Shown here in pieces: positions 8,860-19,003 of a stretch of 64,000 bases of DNA; the first letter of the stretch is position 1, and each line of letters starts with the position of its first letter. Location: positions 186,001 to 250,000 of the forward strand of contig NZ_VFVL01000005.1 in assembly GCF_006442815.1 (NCBI RefSeq), written 5' to 3'. The notes below the pieces were generated by a model, which was not told the DNA's origin, searched no databases, and saw only the letters and a program-made list of their open reading frames with translations. Origin of the DNA: Mesorhizobium sp. B2-4-3. Lineage in GTDB: Bacteria; Pseudomonadota; Alphaproteobacteria; Rhizobiales; Rhizobiaceae. The position numbers were made by a program, and so were the translations under genes.

Positions 8860-9313
8860 CGATGCGCCCGTGTTCAGAATGGCCGGCCAAAGGCCGGTTT
8901 CCCAAAGTACTGTCGGGAACGAAGCGAGCCGGGCGGTTTTGCCGCGGAGGAAGACGGGCTTCCCGGGTTTTCACCCGCGCTTCGAAAACCGTGAAAAATT
9001 CGCTACAGGATAAACACGGGTGACCGACATGCGCACATTTCGCCCAACGTGGTAAACAACGCGTTAACCAAGCTTAAGAAGACGCGCATAAATCAGGCGC
9101 CGCCTTTCGGGTGGTGCGGCATAAAGGTCCGTTTTGACAACGCCCTTGCGTCACCCCGCGGCTGTCGATATAGAATTGACGTAAACGTAAAAGGTGCGAA
9201 GCCGTGCCTCTTGCGATTGACTTGTTGCAACCACGATTGGAAGCACGCCCCCGCTTCCATTCAGGCGACGCTTGGTCCGCGACCGCGACGCCACCAGGGG
9301 AAAGCCAGTGACC
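8860..9313. other. Divergent intergenic region between podJ-like gene and merR
   Basis: About 450 bp without a coding frame I can support. It holds the promoter side of the large minus-strand gene, an AT-richer stretch around 9040-9085 (GGTAAACAACGCGTTAACC) and the MerR-type dyad at 9176-9192. The remainder shows no repeat family seen elsewhere in the window. Confidence 0.6.
9176..9192. promoter_or_regulatory. MerR/LiuR-type operator in front of merR
   Basis: TTGACGTAAACGTAAAA lies 122 bp upstream of the merR ATG. It shares the ACGTnnACG core with the better dyad at 9893-9914 and resembles the LiuR-type consensus TTTACGTAAACGTAAA. This suggests autoregulation. Confidence 0.6.
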
Positions 9314-9778
9314 ATGAAACTTGTTTCGCCCGGCGAAGCCGCGGCCAATACCAATGACATACCGGTCGAAGCCGGCGAGGAATTCGTCCGCATCGGCGAG
9401 ATGGCCAAGAAATACGGTGTGACGCTGCGCACGCTGCGTTTCTATGAAGACAAGGGCCTGCTCAATCCGCATCGCGACGGCTCGACCCGTCTCTATACGC
9501 GCCGCGACAAGGCCCGGCTGAAGCTGATCCTGCTCGGCCGCAAGGTCGGGTTCTCGCTGCGCGACGTCAAGCAGATGATGGATCTCTACGATCCGACCGG
9601 CACCAACACCAAGCAGCTGCGGCTGGCCCTCGACAAGTCGGAGAAGCAGCTCGCCCGCCTGCAGAAGCAGCGCGCGCTGATCGACGACGCCATCAACGAG
9701 TTGAGCACGTCGATGACGGCGGTGCGCCAGATGCTCGTCGAACGCACCGCGGCGCCGCAGGCCAGCGCCGCCGGCTGA
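9314..9778 (+). CDS. MerR family regulator of the acyl-CoA catabolic operon (LiuR-like)
   Basis: 154 residues. A 20-residue N-terminal extension precedes a MerR winged helix-turn-helix (about 22-90: FVRIGEMAKKYGVTLRTLRF, YEDKGLL, and RLYTRRDKARLKLIL). A dimerisation coiled coil follows (about 100-140). There are no cysteines for metal sensing, so this is the organic-ligand or acyl-CoA branch, as in LiuR-type regulators of branched-chain or fatty-acid degradation. Matching dyads lie before this gene and before the acyl-CoA dehydrogenase operon, and a strong terminator separates the two units. I infer that it controls the downstream beta-oxidation genes and itself. Confidence 0.85.
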   Translation: MKLVSPGEAAANTNDIPVEAGEEFVRIGEMAKKYGVTLRTLRFYEDKGLLNPHRDGSTRLYTRRDKARLKLILLGRKVGFSLRDVKQMMDLYDPTGTNTKQLRLALDKSEKQLARLQKQRALIDDAINELSTSMTAVRQMLVERTAAPQASAAG

Positions 9779-9813
9779 ACGCTGGCTCGACAGGGACGAT
9801 CCCAGAAATGGAG

Positions 9814-9844
9814 AGCCGCGCGGCTATAGCCGCGCGGCTTTTTT
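9814..9844 (+). terminator. Strong intrinsic terminator after merR
   Basis: AGCCGCGCGGC and GCCGCGCGGCT form a perfect 11-bp stem around a 4-nt loop, followed by six T residues. It sits 35 bp past the merR stop, so the acyl-CoA operon has its own promoter. Confidence 0.92.
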
Positions 9845-9892
9845 GTCGCCAAAATGCCGGACCGCTCACATAAATTTTTGGCTGCGACGAAG

Positions 9893-9914
9893 TTGACGTT
9901 TACGCAAACGTCAA
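9893..9914. promoter_or_regulatory. MerR-type operator for the beta-oxidation operon
   Basis: A 22-bp dyad with half-sites TTGACGTTT and AAACGTCAA. It matches its own reverse complement at 20 of 22 positions, with the only mismatches near the centre. It lies about 98 bp upstream of the first acyl-CoA dehydrogenase gene and contains the same core as the site before merR. Confidence 0.75.
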
Positions 9915-10011
9915 AATTTGCTATCCGGGCATCGACATCGGTCCGGCCTCCTGTCCAGGACGTGGATAAGGAACTTCCTGGCCGGCTGGCACTATAAGGG
10001 TGGAGGAAGGC

Positions 10012-11808
10012 ATGACGGTTTACAGGGCGCCGGTCCAGGACACGCTGTTCGTTCTCAACGACGTGCTGGGCTATCAGCGCTATTCCAACCTTCCGGGCTT
10101 CTCGGACGCGACGCCCGACGTGCTCGAGGCGATCCTCGCCGAGGGCGCCAAGCTTGCCGAAAACGTCATGCATCCGTTGAACCGCGTCGGCGACATGGAA
10201 GGCTGCGTGCGCCATGACGACGGCTCGGTGACGACGCCCAACGGTTTCAAGGACGCTTACGACCAGTATCGCGAAGGCGGCTGGATGGGGCTTGCAGCGC
10301 CTGCAGAGTTCGGCGGCCAGGGCCTTCCTTACGCCGTCCACACCGCAGTTTCCGAATACATGATCTCTGCCAACATGGCGCTGATGATGTATCCCGGCCT
10401 GACGCAAGGCGCGATCGCGGCGATCGTCACCCACGGCACGGACGAGCAGAAGGCGACATGGCTGCCCAGGCTGATCGAGGGGGTCTGGACCGGCACCATG
10501 AACCTGACCGAGCCGCATTGCGGCACCGACCTCGGCCTGCTGCGCACCAAGGCCGTTCCCAATGGCGACGGCACCTACAGGATTTCCGGCCAGAAGATCT
10601 TCATCTCCGCCGGCGAGCACGACATGGCGGACAACATCGTTCATCTGGTGCTTGCCCGCGCCGAGGGCGCGCCGGAAGGCGTCAAGGGCATCTCGCTGTT
10701 CATCGTGCCGAAGCTCAAGCTCGATGCCTCGGGCAATCCCGGCCAGCGCAACACGCTCTCCTGCGGCTCGATCGAGGAGAAGATGGGCATTCACGGCAAC
10801 TCGACCTGCGTCATGAATTATGACGAGGCGGAGGGCACGCTGCTCGGCGAATTGAACGGCGGCCTGAAGGCCATGTTCACGATGATGAACGAGGCCCGCC
10901 TCGGTGTCGGCCTGCAGGGGCTTTCGGTCTCCGAGATCGCCTATCAGAACGCCGTCTCCTACGCCAAGGACCGCCTGCAGGGCCGCTCGCTGTCGGGCGC
11001 CAAGGCGCCGGACAAGAAGGCCGACCCGATCATCGTCCATCCCGACATCCGCCGTTCGCTGATGACCATGAAGGCCTTCAACGAGGCCGGTCGCGCGCTG
11101 GCGTTGTGGACGGCGATCAAGTCCGACGTCGCGCATCGCTCCGGTGACGACAAGGACCGCCAGGCGGCCGACGACTACACCGGCCTGATGACGCCGGTGG
11201 TCAAGGGCGTGCTCACCGACAAGGGTTTCGACCATGCGGTGATGGCGCAGCAGGTGTTCGGCGGCCACGGCTACATCGAAGAGCACGGCATGAGCCAGTT
11301 CGTGCGCGACGCCCGCATCGCCATGATCTATGAAGGCGCCAACGGCATCCAGGCGCTCGACCTCGTCGGGCGCAAGCTCGGCCTTAATGGCGGCCGCGCG
11401 GTGCAGGCCTTCTTCAAGGAAGTCGGCGAGTTCTGCGAGGAAAACCGCACTGATGAGAAGATGGCGCCGTTCACCAAGGCGCTGAAAAAGGGGCTCAACG
11501 ATCTGCAAGCAGCCACAATGTGGCTGGTGCAGAACGGTATGGCCAAGCCCGACAACGCCGGTGCCGCCTCGACCGACTACATGCACCTCTTCGGCCTGGT
11601 GGCGCTGGGCTATATGTGGGCGCAGATGGCGAAATCCGCTGAGGCGAAGCTCGCGGAAGGCGCCAACGGCGCTTCGGCGTTCTACGACGCCAAGCTGGTG
11701 ACCGCGCGCTTCTTCATGGAGCGCGTCATGCCGGAAACGGCGACGCGTCTCGCTCGCATATCGAGTGGCGCGGACACGCTAATGGCGCTGCCGGCGGAAG
11801 CGTTCTAG
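10012..11808 (+). CDS. Acyl-CoA dehydrogenase, long form (about 600 aa, DmdC/FadE-like)
   Basis: 598-residue flavin-dependent acyl-CoA dehydrogenase, the first gene of the operon. The N-terminal helical domain is followed by the beta-barrel substrate segment (GTMNLTEPHCGTDLGLLRTK, then ISGQKIFISAGEHD). The C-terminal helical domain carries the FAD-contact motif QVFGGHGYIEEHGMSQFVRD. A further C-terminal extension of about 150 residues makes it longer than the 380-390-residue short form. It introduces the 2,3-double bond into acyl-CoA and passes electrons to ETF. I chose the ATG at 10012 because GGAGGAAG precedes it; an upstream GTG adds four residues. Chain-length specificity cannot be read from sequence. 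Annotation as 3-methylmercaptopropionyl-CoA dehydrogenase is common for this subfamily but unproven here. Confidence 0.9.
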   Translation: MTVYRAPVQDTLFVLNDVLGYQRYSNLPGFSDATPDVLEAILAEGAKLAENVMHPLNRVGDMEGCVRHDDGSVTTPNGFKDAYDQYREGGWMGLAAPAEFGGQGLPYAVHTAVSEYMISANMALMMYPGLTQGAIAAIVTHGTDEQKATWLPRLIEGVWTGTMNLTEPHCGTDLGLLRTKAVPNGDGTYRISGQKIFISAGEHDMADNIVHLVLARAEGAPEGVKGISLFIVPKLKLDASGNPGQRNTLSCGSIEEKMGIHGNSTCVMNYDEAEGTLLGELNGGLKAMFTMMNEARLGVGLQGLSVSEIAYQNAVSYAKDRLQGRSLSGAKAPDKKADPIIVHPDIRRSLMTMKAFNEAGRALALWTAIKSDVAHRSGDDKDRQAADDYTGLMTPVVKGVLTDKGFDHAVMAQQVFGGHGYIEEHGMSQFVRDARIAMIYEGANGIQALDLVGRKLGLNGGRAVQAFFKEVGEFCEENRTDEKMAPFTKALKKGLNDLQAATMWLVQNGMAKPDNAGAASTDYMHLFGLVALGYMWAQMAKSAEAKLAEGANGASAFYDAKLVTARFFMERVMPETATRLARISSGADTLMALPAEAF

Positions 11809-11860
11809 GTTTGTCCGGCCGGCATTGCCGGTCCACCAAAGTCGGAACGCGGAGGAAATC

Positions 11861-13033
11861 GTGGCGACAAATCCAGCCGAAATTCTTGGTCTTCCGAAGC
11901 CCGCCTGGGCTGCGGACGAGGTCGGCATGCTCTATGACATGGCGACCCGCTTCATGGCGGAAGAGATCGCCCCGCGCTACGACGAGTTCGAGAAGAACGA
12001 GATGTTCGACCGTGAGAGCTGGCTGAAGGCGGGAGCGGCCGGCCTGCTCTGCGCTTCCATGCCGGAGAAATACGGCGGCTCGGGCGGCACCTTCGCGCAT
12101 GAGAGCGCCATTATCGAGGCGATCGGCCATGTCGGTGTCGACGGCTTCGGCATCGGCCTGCACAATTCGATCGTGGCACCCTACATCCTGCATTACGGCT
12201 CTGAGGAGCAGAAACAGAAATGGCTGCCCAAGCTCGCGACCGGCGAGCTGATCGGCGCCATCGCCATGACGGAGCCCGGCGCCGGCTCCGACCTGCAAGG
12301 CGTCAAGACCCGCGCCGAGAAGGACGGCAACCATTACAAGATCAGCGGCTCGAAGACCTTCATCACCAATGGCCAGCTTGCCAATCTGATCATCGTCGTC
12401 ACCAAGACCGATCCGGACAAGGGCGCCAAGGGCACCTCGCTGATCGTCGTCGAGACCGACGAGGTCGAGGGTTTTCAGCGCGGCCGCAACCTCGACAAGA
12501 TCGGGCTGAAGTCGAACGACACCTCCGAGCTGTTCTTCAACGACGTGCGCGTGCCGACCTCGAACCTGCTCGGCCACGAGGAGGGCAAGGGCTTCGTCCA
12601 GCTGATGCAGCAGCTGCCGCAGGAGCGGTTGCAGATCGGCACCGGCGCGATAGCCATGATCGAGCGGGCGCTGGCGCTGACCATCGACTACGTCAAGGAA
12701 CGCAAGGCCTTCGGCAAGGCCGTCATCGATTTCCAGAACACCCAGTTCAAGCTGGCCGAACTGAAGACCGAGGCAACCATCGGCCGCGTCTTCTACAATG
12801 ACTGCGTCGCCCGCCACATCGACGGCGGCCTCGACCCGGTCACCGCCTCGATGGCCAAATACTGGCTCAGCGACCTGCAGGGCAAAGTCGTCGACGAATG
12901 CCTTCAACTGCATGGCGGCTATGGCTACATGAATGAATATCCGATCGCCCGCATGTACCGCGACGCCCGCGTCCAGCGCATCTACGGCGGCACCAACGAA
13001 ATCATGAAATTGCTGATCGGGCGCTCTCTCTGA
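11861..13033 (+). CDS. Acyl-CoA dehydrogenase, short form
   Basis: 390-residue acyl-CoA dehydrogenase of classical length. Signature segments are AMTEPGAGSDLQGVKTRAEK and ISGSKTFITNGQLAN in the middle domain, and LQLHGGYGYMNEYPIARMYR in the C-terminal domain; the C-terminus RIYGGTNEIMKLLIGRSL is typical. The GTG at 11861 is the likely start because it follows GGAGGAAATC; a TTG 36 bases upstream lacks such a site. It lies 52 bp after the long dehydrogenase and 33 bp before the thiolase, so it is co-transcribed. Two paralogous dehydrogenases in one operon probably cover different chain lengths or branching. Confidence 0.9.
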   Translation: MATNPAEILGLPKPAWAADEVGMLYDMATRFMAEEIAPRYDEFEKNEMFDRESWLKAGAAGLLCASMPEKYGGSGGTFAHESAIIEAIGHVGVDGFGIGLHNSIVAPYILHYGSEEQKQKWLPKLATGELIGAIAMTEPGAGSDLQGVKTRAEKDGNHYKISGSKTFITNGQLANLIIVVTKTDPDKGAKGTSLIVVETDEVEGFQRGRNLDKIGLKSNDTSELFFNDVRVPTSNLLGHEEGKGFVQLMQQLPQERLQIGTGAIAMIERALALTIDYVKERKAFGKAVIDFQNTQFKLAELKTEATIGRVFYNDCVARHIDGGLDPVTASMAKYWLSDLQGKVVDECLQLHGGYGYMNEYPIARMYRDARVQRIYGGTNEIMKLLIGRSL

Positions 13034-13066
13034 GCGCGGCGGCCGGCAAAGCCAAGGAGCACGAAA

Positions 13067-14275
13067 ATGACTGAGGCTTACGTCTATGACGCCGTGCGCA
13101 CGCCGCGCGGCAAGGGCAAGAAGGATGGCGCGCTGCACGAGGTGCCGGCGGTCAGGCTCGCCGCCAGGACGCTCGAGGCGCTGCGCGACCGCAACGGGCT
13201 CGACACCGGCAATGTCGACGACATCATCTTCGGCTGCGTCGACCCGGTCGGCGAGGCTGGCTCCGTCATTCCGCGCGCCGCCGCCTTCGAGGCCGGCTAC
13301 GACACAAAGGCGCCTGGCATGCAGATATCGCGCTTCTGCGCCTCCGGCCTCGACGCCATCAATTTCGGCGCCGCCAAGATCGCGCAAGGCGCGGACGAGA
13401 TCGTCATTGCCGGCGGCGTCGAATCCATGTCGCGCGTCGGCATGGGCATGTCCGGCGGCGCCTGGTTCATGGACCCTTCCGTCGGCCTGCCCGGCTGGTT
13501 CGTGCCACAGGGCATCTCGGCCGACCTGATCGCCACCAAATACGGCTTTTCCCGCGACGACGTCGACGCCTATGCCGTCGAGAGCCAGAAGCGCGCCGCG
13601 AAAGCCTGGGCCGACGGCCGCTTCAAGAATTCGGTGATCCCGATCAAAGACCAGAACGGCCTCACCATTCTCGACCATGACGAGCACATGCGGCCCTCGA
13701 CCGACATGCAGTCTCTGGCCTCGCTCAACCCGTCCTTCGTCATGCCGGGCGAAATGGGCGGCTTCGACGCGGTCGCCGTGCAGAAGCATCCTGAGGTCGA
13801 GGAGGTCAATCACGTCCATCACGCCGGCAATTCCTCCGGCATCGTCGACGGCGCCGCCGCCGTTCTGCTCGGCTCCAAGAAGGCCGGCAAGGCGATGGGA
13901 CTGAAGCCGCGCGCGCGCATCCGCGCCTTCGCCAATATCGGCTCGGAACCGGTGCTGATGCTGACCGGTCCGGTCGACGTCACCGAGAAGCTGTTGAAGC
14001 GCGCCAAGATGAAGTTGTCGGACATCGACCTATTCGAGCTCAACGAGGCCTTCGCTTCCGTGGTGCTGCGCTACATGCAGGCCTTCGACATCCCGCACGA
14101 CAAGATCAACGTCAATGGCGGGGCGATCGCCATGGGCCATCCGCTCGGCGCCACCGGTGCCATGATCCTGGGCACGGTGCTGGACGAGCTGGAGCGTCGT
14201 GACCTCAACACCGCGTTGGTCACGCTCTGCATCGGTGCCGGCATGGGCACCGCCACCATCATCGAACGCGTCTGA
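13067..14275 (+). CDS. Acetyl-CoA C-acyltransferase (thiolase), FadA-like
   Basis: 402-residue thiolase that cleaves 3-ketoacyl-CoA to acetyl-CoA and a shortened acyl-CoA. The nucleophilic Cys91 lies in [12 protein letters not shown], the catalytic His358 in [14 protein letters not shown], and the proton-donor Cys388 in CIGAGMG, so all three active-site residues are present. It lies 12 bp upstream of the multifunctional hydratase/dehydrogenase, the usual fadA-fadB pairing for beta-oxidation but in reverse order to enteric fadBA. The degradative role follows from the operon; a biosynthetic thiolase is less likely. Confidence 0.92.
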   Translation: MTEAYVYDAVRTPRGKGKKDGALHEVPAVRLAARTLEALRDRNGLDTGNVDDIIFGCVDPVGEAGSVIPRAAAFEAGYDTKAPGMQISRFCASGLDAINFGAAKIAQGADEIVIAGGVESMSRVGMGMSGGAWFMDPSVGLPGWFVPQGISADLIATKYGFSRDDVDAYAVESQKRAAKAWADGRFKNSVIPIKDQNGLTILDHDEHMRPSTDMQSLASLNPSFVMPGEMGGFDAVAVQKHPEVEEVNHVHHAGNSSGIVDGAAAVLLGSKKAGKAMGLKPRARIRAFANIGSEPVLMLTGPVDVTEKLLKRAKMKLSDIDLFELNEAFASVVLRYMQAFDIPHDKINVNGGAIAMGHPLGATGAMILGTVLDELERRDLNTALVTLCIGAGMGTATIIERV

Positions 14276-14287
14276 GGGAGAGAGACT

Positions 14288-16507
14288 ATGAGCTACATCA
14301 ATTTCACCCTCGACACCGACGCCGACGGCATTGCGCTGATCACCTGGAACATGCCGGACCGCTCGATGAACGTGTTCACCGAGGAGGCGATGCTCGAGCT
14401 CAACGCCATCGTTGACAAGGTGGCCGCAGATGCCGCCATCAAGGGCGCGGTGATCACCTCGGGCAAGGACAGCTTCTCCGGCGGTGCAGATATCACCATG
14501 CTGCAGAAGATGCTGGCGACCTTCGCTGCCGAGAAGTCGAATGATCTCGACAAGGCGACCAGGGCGCTATTCGAGAATGCCGGCTACATGACCGGCCTGT
14601 TCCGCAAGATCGAGACCTGCGGCAAGCCGTTTGTGTCGGCGATCAACGGCACCTGCATGGGCGGCGCCTTCGAGATGTCGCTCGCCTGCCATGGCCGCGT
14701 CGCCGCCGATTCCGACAAGGTGAAGATGGCGCTGCCCGAGGTGAAGATCGGTATCTTCCCCGGCGCCGGCGGCACCCAGCGCGTGCCGCGGTTGACCGAC
14801 CAGCAGCAGGCGCTGCAGATGCTGACCACCGGCCAGAACCTGACGCCGCAGAAGGCAAAGGCAATGGGCCTGATCCACGAGATCGCCGAGCCTTCGAAAC
14901 TCGTCGAGACCGCCAAGGCGATGATCAAAAACGGCCTGAAGCCGGTGGCACCCTGGGACGAGAAGGGTTTCAAGCTGCCCGGCGGTCCGATCTATTCGGC
15001 CGCCGGGGCCAATCTCTGGCCGCCGGCCATTGCCATCCTGCGCCGCGAAACCTACGGCAATTATCCGGCCGCGGCCGCGATCCTGAAATGCGTCTATGAA
15101 GGCCTGCTGGTGCCCTTCGACACGGCGCTCAGGATCGAGCAGCGCTACTTCACCGAGATCATGCAGTCGAAGGAAGCAGCGGCGATGATCCGCTCGCTGT
15201 TCCTGTCGCTGCAGGAACTGAACAAGGGTGCGCGCCGGCCGGCCGACGTGCCGGAGACCAAGTTCAAGAAGATCGGCATCCTCGGCGCCGGCTTCATGGG
15301 CGCCGGCATCGCCTATGTCACCGCGCGCGCCGGTATTCCGGTCGTGCTGCTCGACCGCGACCTGCCGTCGGCCGAGAAGGGCAAGGCGCATTCCGACAGC
15401 CTGATGGCCGATCAGGTCAAGAAGGGCCGCGCCAAGCCGGAAGACAAGGACAAGCTCCTGTCGCTGATCACGCCGACGGCGGATTATGCCGACCTTGCCG
15501 GCTGCGATCTCGTCGTCGAGGCGGTCTTCGAGGATTCAAGCGTCAAGAAGGAGGCCACCGAGAAGGCCGAAGCGGTGCTGAAATCGTCGGCGATCTTCGC
15601 TTCGAACACGTCGACGATCCCGATCACCGCTCTGGCGAAGAACTCGGCTCGGCCGAAGAACTTCATCGGCATCCACTTCTTCTCGCCGGTCGACAAGATG
15701 ATGCTGGTCGAGATCATCCTCGGCAAGAAGACAGGCGACAAGGCCTTGGCCGTCGCCTTCGACTTCGTGCGCGCCATCAAGAAGACGCCGATCGTCGTCA
15801 ACGACACGCGTGGCTTCTACGTCAACCGCTGCGTGCTGCGCTACATGTCGGAAGCCTACAAGATGCTGATCGAGGGCGTGCCCGCACCGATGATCGAGAA
15901 CGCCGCCAAGGCTGCCGGCATGCCGGTCGGCCCGCTGGCGCTGACCGACGAGACGGCCGTCGACCTTGCCCAGAAGATCATGAAGCAGACCATCAGGGAT
16001 CTCGGCGAGAAGGCCGTCGATCCCAGGCAGATGGCACTGATCAACACCATGGTCGGCACGCATGGCCGCTTCGGCCGCAAGAACGGCAAGGGTTTCTATG
16101 ACTATCCGGCCAAGCCCGCGAAGAAGAAGCTGTGGCCGGGCCTCAAGGACCTCTATCCGCAGCTGAAGCCCGAGAAGGTCGACTATGAGGAGCTGAAGCA
16201 GCGCCTCTTGGTGACCATCGCGCTGGAAGCGGCGCGCGTGATGGAAGAAGGCATCGTCACCGATCCGCGCGAGGCGGATGTCGGCTCGATCCTCGCTTTC
16301 GGCTTTGCGCCCTTCACCGGCGGCGCGCTGTCCTACATCGACGGCATCGGCGCCAAGCGTTTCGTCAAGATCGCCAAGGGGCTGCAGAAGAAGTATGGCG
16401 CCGAGTTCAAGGCGCCGAAGCTCCTGCTCGACATGGCCGAGAAGGGCGAGACCTTCTACCAGCGCTTCGACCCCTACCAGAAGGGTGAGGTCAGAGAGGC
16501 GGCCTGA
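14288..16507 (+). CDS. Multifunctional enoyl-CoA hydratase / 3-hydroxyacyl-CoA dehydrogenase (FadB/FadJ-like)
   Basis: 739 residues with two enzymes in one chain. The N-terminal crotonase domain (about 1-300) has oxyanion-hole segments [10 protein letters not shown] and [20 protein letters not shown]. The NAD-binding 3-hydroxyacyl-CoA dehydrogenase domain (about 325-620) opens with [19 protein letters not shown] and contains the catalytic His segment [17 protein letters not shown] and [10 protein letters not shown]. The C-terminal helical HCDH domain ends near residue 735. It carries out hydration and NAD-dependent oxidation, steps 2 and 3 of beta-oxidation, supplying ketoacyl-CoA to the thiolase encoded just upstream. 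Length fits FadB/FadJ (about 715-740). Confidence 0.93.
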   Translation: MSYINFTLDTDADGIALITWNMPDRSMNVFTEEAMLELNAIVDKVAADAAIKGAVITSGKDSFSGGADITMLQKMLATFAAEKSNDLDKATRALFENAGYMTGLFRKIETCGKPFVSAINGTCMGGAFEMSLACHGRVAADSDKVKMALPEVKIGIFPGAGGTQRVPRLTDQQQALQMLTTGQNLTPQKAKAMGLIHEIAEPSKLVETAKAMIKNGLKPVAPWDEKGFKLPGGPIYSAAGANLWPPAIAILRRETYGNYPAAAAILKCVYEGLLVPFDTALRIEQRYFTEIMQSKEAAAMIRSLFLSLQELNKGARRPADVPETKFKKIGILGAGFMGAGIAYVTARAGIPVVLLDRDLPSAEKGKAHSDSLMADQVKKGRAKPEDKDKLLSLITPTADYADLAGCDLVVEAVFEDSSVKKEATEKAEAVLKSSAIFASNTSTIPITALAKNSARPKNFIGIHFFSPVDKMMLVEIILGKKTGDKALAVAFDFVRAIKKTPIVVNDTRGFYVNRCVLRYMSEAYKMLIEGVPAPMIENAAKAAGMPVGPLALTDETAVDLAQKIMKQTIRDLGEKAVDPRQMALINTMVGTHGRFGRKNGKGFYDYPAKPAKKKLWPGLKDLYPQLKPEKVDYEELKQRLLVTIALEAARVMEEGIVTDPREADVGSILAFGFAPFTGGALSYIDGIGAKRFVKIAKGLQKKYGAEFKAPKLLLDMAEKGETFYQRFDPYQKGEVREAA

Positions 16508-16535
16508 CCAACCCCAGATGTATGTCTGGGGGCGA

Positions 16536-17060
16536 ATGGCCCGCACCATGGCCACGGCGTCGAGCCGTGGCCCCTACAGGGTCGGCGACGAAAGCCGGCT
16601 GGCCTTTCGCTGCCTGCCGATCGACATCGACTTCAACCTGCATCTCAACAACGCCCGCTACATGATGCTGGCCGATCTTGGCCGTATCGACATCTTCCTG
16701 CGCATCGGGTTGATCGCGCTGGCGCGCAGGAACGGCTGGGCGCCGATGATCGGCGGGCTGCAGGTGGCCTATGTGCGCGAGATCAAGCTGTGGCGGCGCT
16801 TCGAGGTGGTCTCGTCGATCGAGACCTGGGAAGGCACCTCCGTCATCGGCAGGCACCGTTTCGTCCTCGATGGCGGCGAGACGGCGGCGCTGATCCTGAC
16901 CACCGGAGGCGTCTATGACCGCGGCGGCCGCCGCTTCCTCGACATCGACGAGGTCGTCGCGGCGCTCGGCCACGCCGCCAGTCCACGCCCGCCGACCGAA
17001 GCCGAGCGGGCCTTCATGGTCTCACATAGGAACTTGCGCGAACAGGCCAAGGCGGCCTGA
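16536..17060 (+). CDS. Acyl-CoA thioesterase-like protein, 4HBT hot-dog fold
   Basis: 174-residue single hot-dog domain. The family motif is DFNLHLNNARYMMLADLGRI (about 30-49), with the Asp/Asn and His residues expected near the active site of 4-hydroxybenzoyl-CoA-type thioesterases. It starts 28 bp after the fadB-like stop and is the last gene of the operon. The ATG at 16536 is preceded by GGGGGC; in-frame ATGs at 16518 and 16548 are alternatives. Within this operon it probably hydrolyses acyl-CoA intermediates that stall or accumulate, releasing CoA. Substrate specificity is unknown. Confidence 0.8.
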   Translation: MARTMATASSRGPYRVGDESRLAFRCLPIDIDFNLHLNNARYMMLADLGRIDIFLRIGLIALARRNGWAPMIGGLQVAYVREIKLWRRFEVVSSIETWEGTSVIGRHRFVLDGGETAALILTTGGVYDRGGRRFLDIDEVVAALGHAASPRPPTEAERAFMVSHRNLREQAKAA

Positions 17061-17076
17061 TCGCGCTTCGAAGCGG

Positions 17077-18726
17077 TCATTCCGCCCTGCCGAGCAGGAA
17101 GTCGGCCACCTCGTCCGAAAAGACCATCAGATCGTCATCAAAGGCGACAACGGCCCGCCTGCCTTGCGGATCCGGCCGACCGGTAGGCATCCCGTGCGCC
17201 ACAAGCGTTGCGGCGCAACCCACCCAGTCTCCACCGGGTTCGGGCTCGTTGACTGATGCCCAGCCGAGCGTTCCACGCACGTCACCGCCGAAGCCATGCT
17301 TCTCTTTCCAGTCCGCGCCGTGCTCCAGCAGGAAGGTGGTGAGGTCAGTATCGCCACGAAAGACGGCATGGTTCAACGCCGAGGCGTCCCAGTCGCCGCC
17401 GCGCCGGGCGGCCGGCCAGCCGAGCCTGACCATCGTCTTCACCGCGACGCCGCAGCCCTGTGCGGCAAGCTCGGGCAGAAGCCGCAATTGCTGGTCCGAC
17501 AGCGAAGCCGGCAGGTCGGGCCGGCGAGCCTTGATCGCGCGGGCCGTCGTCTCGTCGCCGGCTGCGCAGGCGGCGATGAAGCGCTCATCGTCGGGAAGCG
17601 GGGCGTCATCTCCAGCTTGCCGCAGCAGCGCGGCAACATCCGGCAGCCCGAAGCGCAGGGCGACCTGATAGGCGCTCAAACCCTCGGGCGTTCGCGCTGT
17701 CGGGTCGGCGCCGGCGCCAAGCAGCGCTTCGATATGCGCCGGCGAACGTCGCCGCCGGATTGCCCACAGAAGCGGCCTGCCCCAATCGGAGGTCGGCGGG
17801 CTCCCGGCCGGTTCGTTCGGATCGGCGTCCGGCGCGGCAAGCAGCAGGTTCAGCGCCTCCAGGCTGTCGAGATCGAGAACCCGATACAGCGCGTTCGAAC
17901 CCATGACGCGAGCGCCGGCCTCGAGCAGAAGCCGCGTGCAGGCCGGGTTCTCGAGCGAATGGTAGAGCGACTCGCCGTCATTCGGATCGGCACCGGCATC
18001 GAGCAACAGCTTCGTCATCTCCAGATCGTGGTTCTGGCCGGCCGCGCCATAGAGCGCCGACAGTCTGTATTCGTCTGAAGGATTTTCCAGCGAGGCCGGC
18101 GGCCAGCGGCTGCCCACTGCCTGGTTCGGATCGGCGCCGGCCTCGAGCAGCAATCTGGCGGCGGCATGAAGTGCATCGCGAAAGCGCGGCAGCCGCACTA
18201 GGCTCGAATGGGTCACGGCCACCAGCGGCGGCAGGTCCAGCGGACCGCCAGGGCGGTTGAGCCAGCCGGCATCCTGCTTCGTCGCCTCCCGCAGGACGGC
18301 TTCCTCGCCAACCGCGCAGGCCAGATACGCGTCGCCTTGGATGAAGCCGGGATGCTCTTCGACCATGCGCGCGGCGGCCGCCGGGCTCGCCCGGTCGGTG
18401 CTGCCGCTGATGTCTCCGGCATAGATGAGCCCCGCCCAGTTGTGGATCGAGGCGGCACGGTCGGCGCCATAGGCACGTTGCGCAGTGACGAAGCTGCCGA
18501 GGTCGCGCCAGGAAGCAAAGCCATATTCGCGCGCCAGGCAGGACTGGGCGTCATGCAGGCGCAGGCCGAGCGCAGCGATTGCCTGATCGTCCTTGCCCGC
18601 CGCCGAGGGCAGGCTTTCGCGGAAGCGGGCGAGCGCGTTCGGTTCGCCGCGCCGGTAGGCCGCGAGCAGGTCCTTGGCCTGCTTCTTCAACAGGTCGAGG
18701 TCGGGACGGTTGGGGAGTTGGTTCAT
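17077..18726 (-). CDS. Ankyrin repeat protein
   Basis: 549 residues dominated by ankyrin repeats from about residue 150 to 520, visible as repeated LLLEAGADPNQ / LLLDAGADPNDG / LLEHGADW segments. The N-terminal about 90 residues (MNQLPNRPDLDLLKKQAKDL and following) form a conserved non-ankyrin cap that I recall from rhizobial ankyrin proteins. There is no signal peptide or membrane helix, so it is cytoplasmic and probably a protein-binding scaffold. The ATG at 18726 is preceded by GGAGG, which is better than the upstream in-frame codon at 18774. It is convergent with the beta-oxidation operon, only 16 bp from the thioesterase stop. Partner unknown. Confidence 0.8.
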   Translation of the reverse strand: MNQLPNRPDLDLLKKQAKDLLAAYRRGEPNALARFRESLPSAAGKDDQAIAALGLRLHDAQSCLAREYGFASWRDLGSFVTAQRAYGADRAASIHNWAGLIYAGDISGSTDRASPAAAARMVEEHPGFIQGDAYLACAVGEEAVLREATKQDAGWLNRPGGPLDLPPLVAVTHSSLVRLPRFRDALHAAARLLLEAGADPNQAVGSRWPPASLENPSDEYRLSALYGAAGQNHDLEMTKLLLDAGADPNDGESLYHSLENPACTRLLLEAGARVMGSNALYRVLDLDSLEALNLLLAAPDADPNEPAGSPPTSDWGRPLLWAIRRRRSPAHIEALLGAGADPTARTPEGLSAYQVALRFGLPDVAALLRQAGDDAPLPDDERFIAACAAGDETTARAIKARRPDLPASLSDQQLRLLPELAAQGCGVAVKTMVRLGWPAARRGGDWDASALNHAVFRGDTDLTTFLLEHGADWKEKHGFGGDVRGTLGWASVNEPEPGGDWVGCAATLVAHGMPTGRPDPQGRRAVVAFDDDLMVFSDEVADFLLGRAE

Positions 18727-19003
18727 GAAAACCTCCGTGCGTTCTTCGCCGAAGGTCCGCAAATCCGGCTGCACAAAGGTTTGGCTGTCAGCTCATCGAA
18801 GCAAGTGGGTTCAACCCTTCCCGCGGACCCGGAAGCGGCTTGCACCGCAGGCTGGACCATAGGGTTATTCTGCAACTGAGGTCAATCCGGTGGGGCCATG
18901 GCTGGCTTGATCACGCTTTGGCGAGCGGCGGCGGCGGCTTTCTTGCTGCAGGCTAGGATGATAGATTAGTTGTTGCTAACGGAAGTGTTGAGGAGCGATC
19001 ATC

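Noticed and set aside
9586-11586. 666-residue open frame opposite the acyl-CoA dehydrogenase
   Set aside because: It runs across merR, its terminator and the dehydrogenase with no motif, as expected of GC-skewed antisense frames.
11726-13822. 698-residue open frame opposite the acyl-CoA dehydrogenase and thiolase
   Set aside because: It spans two clear genes in antisense and has no domain signature.
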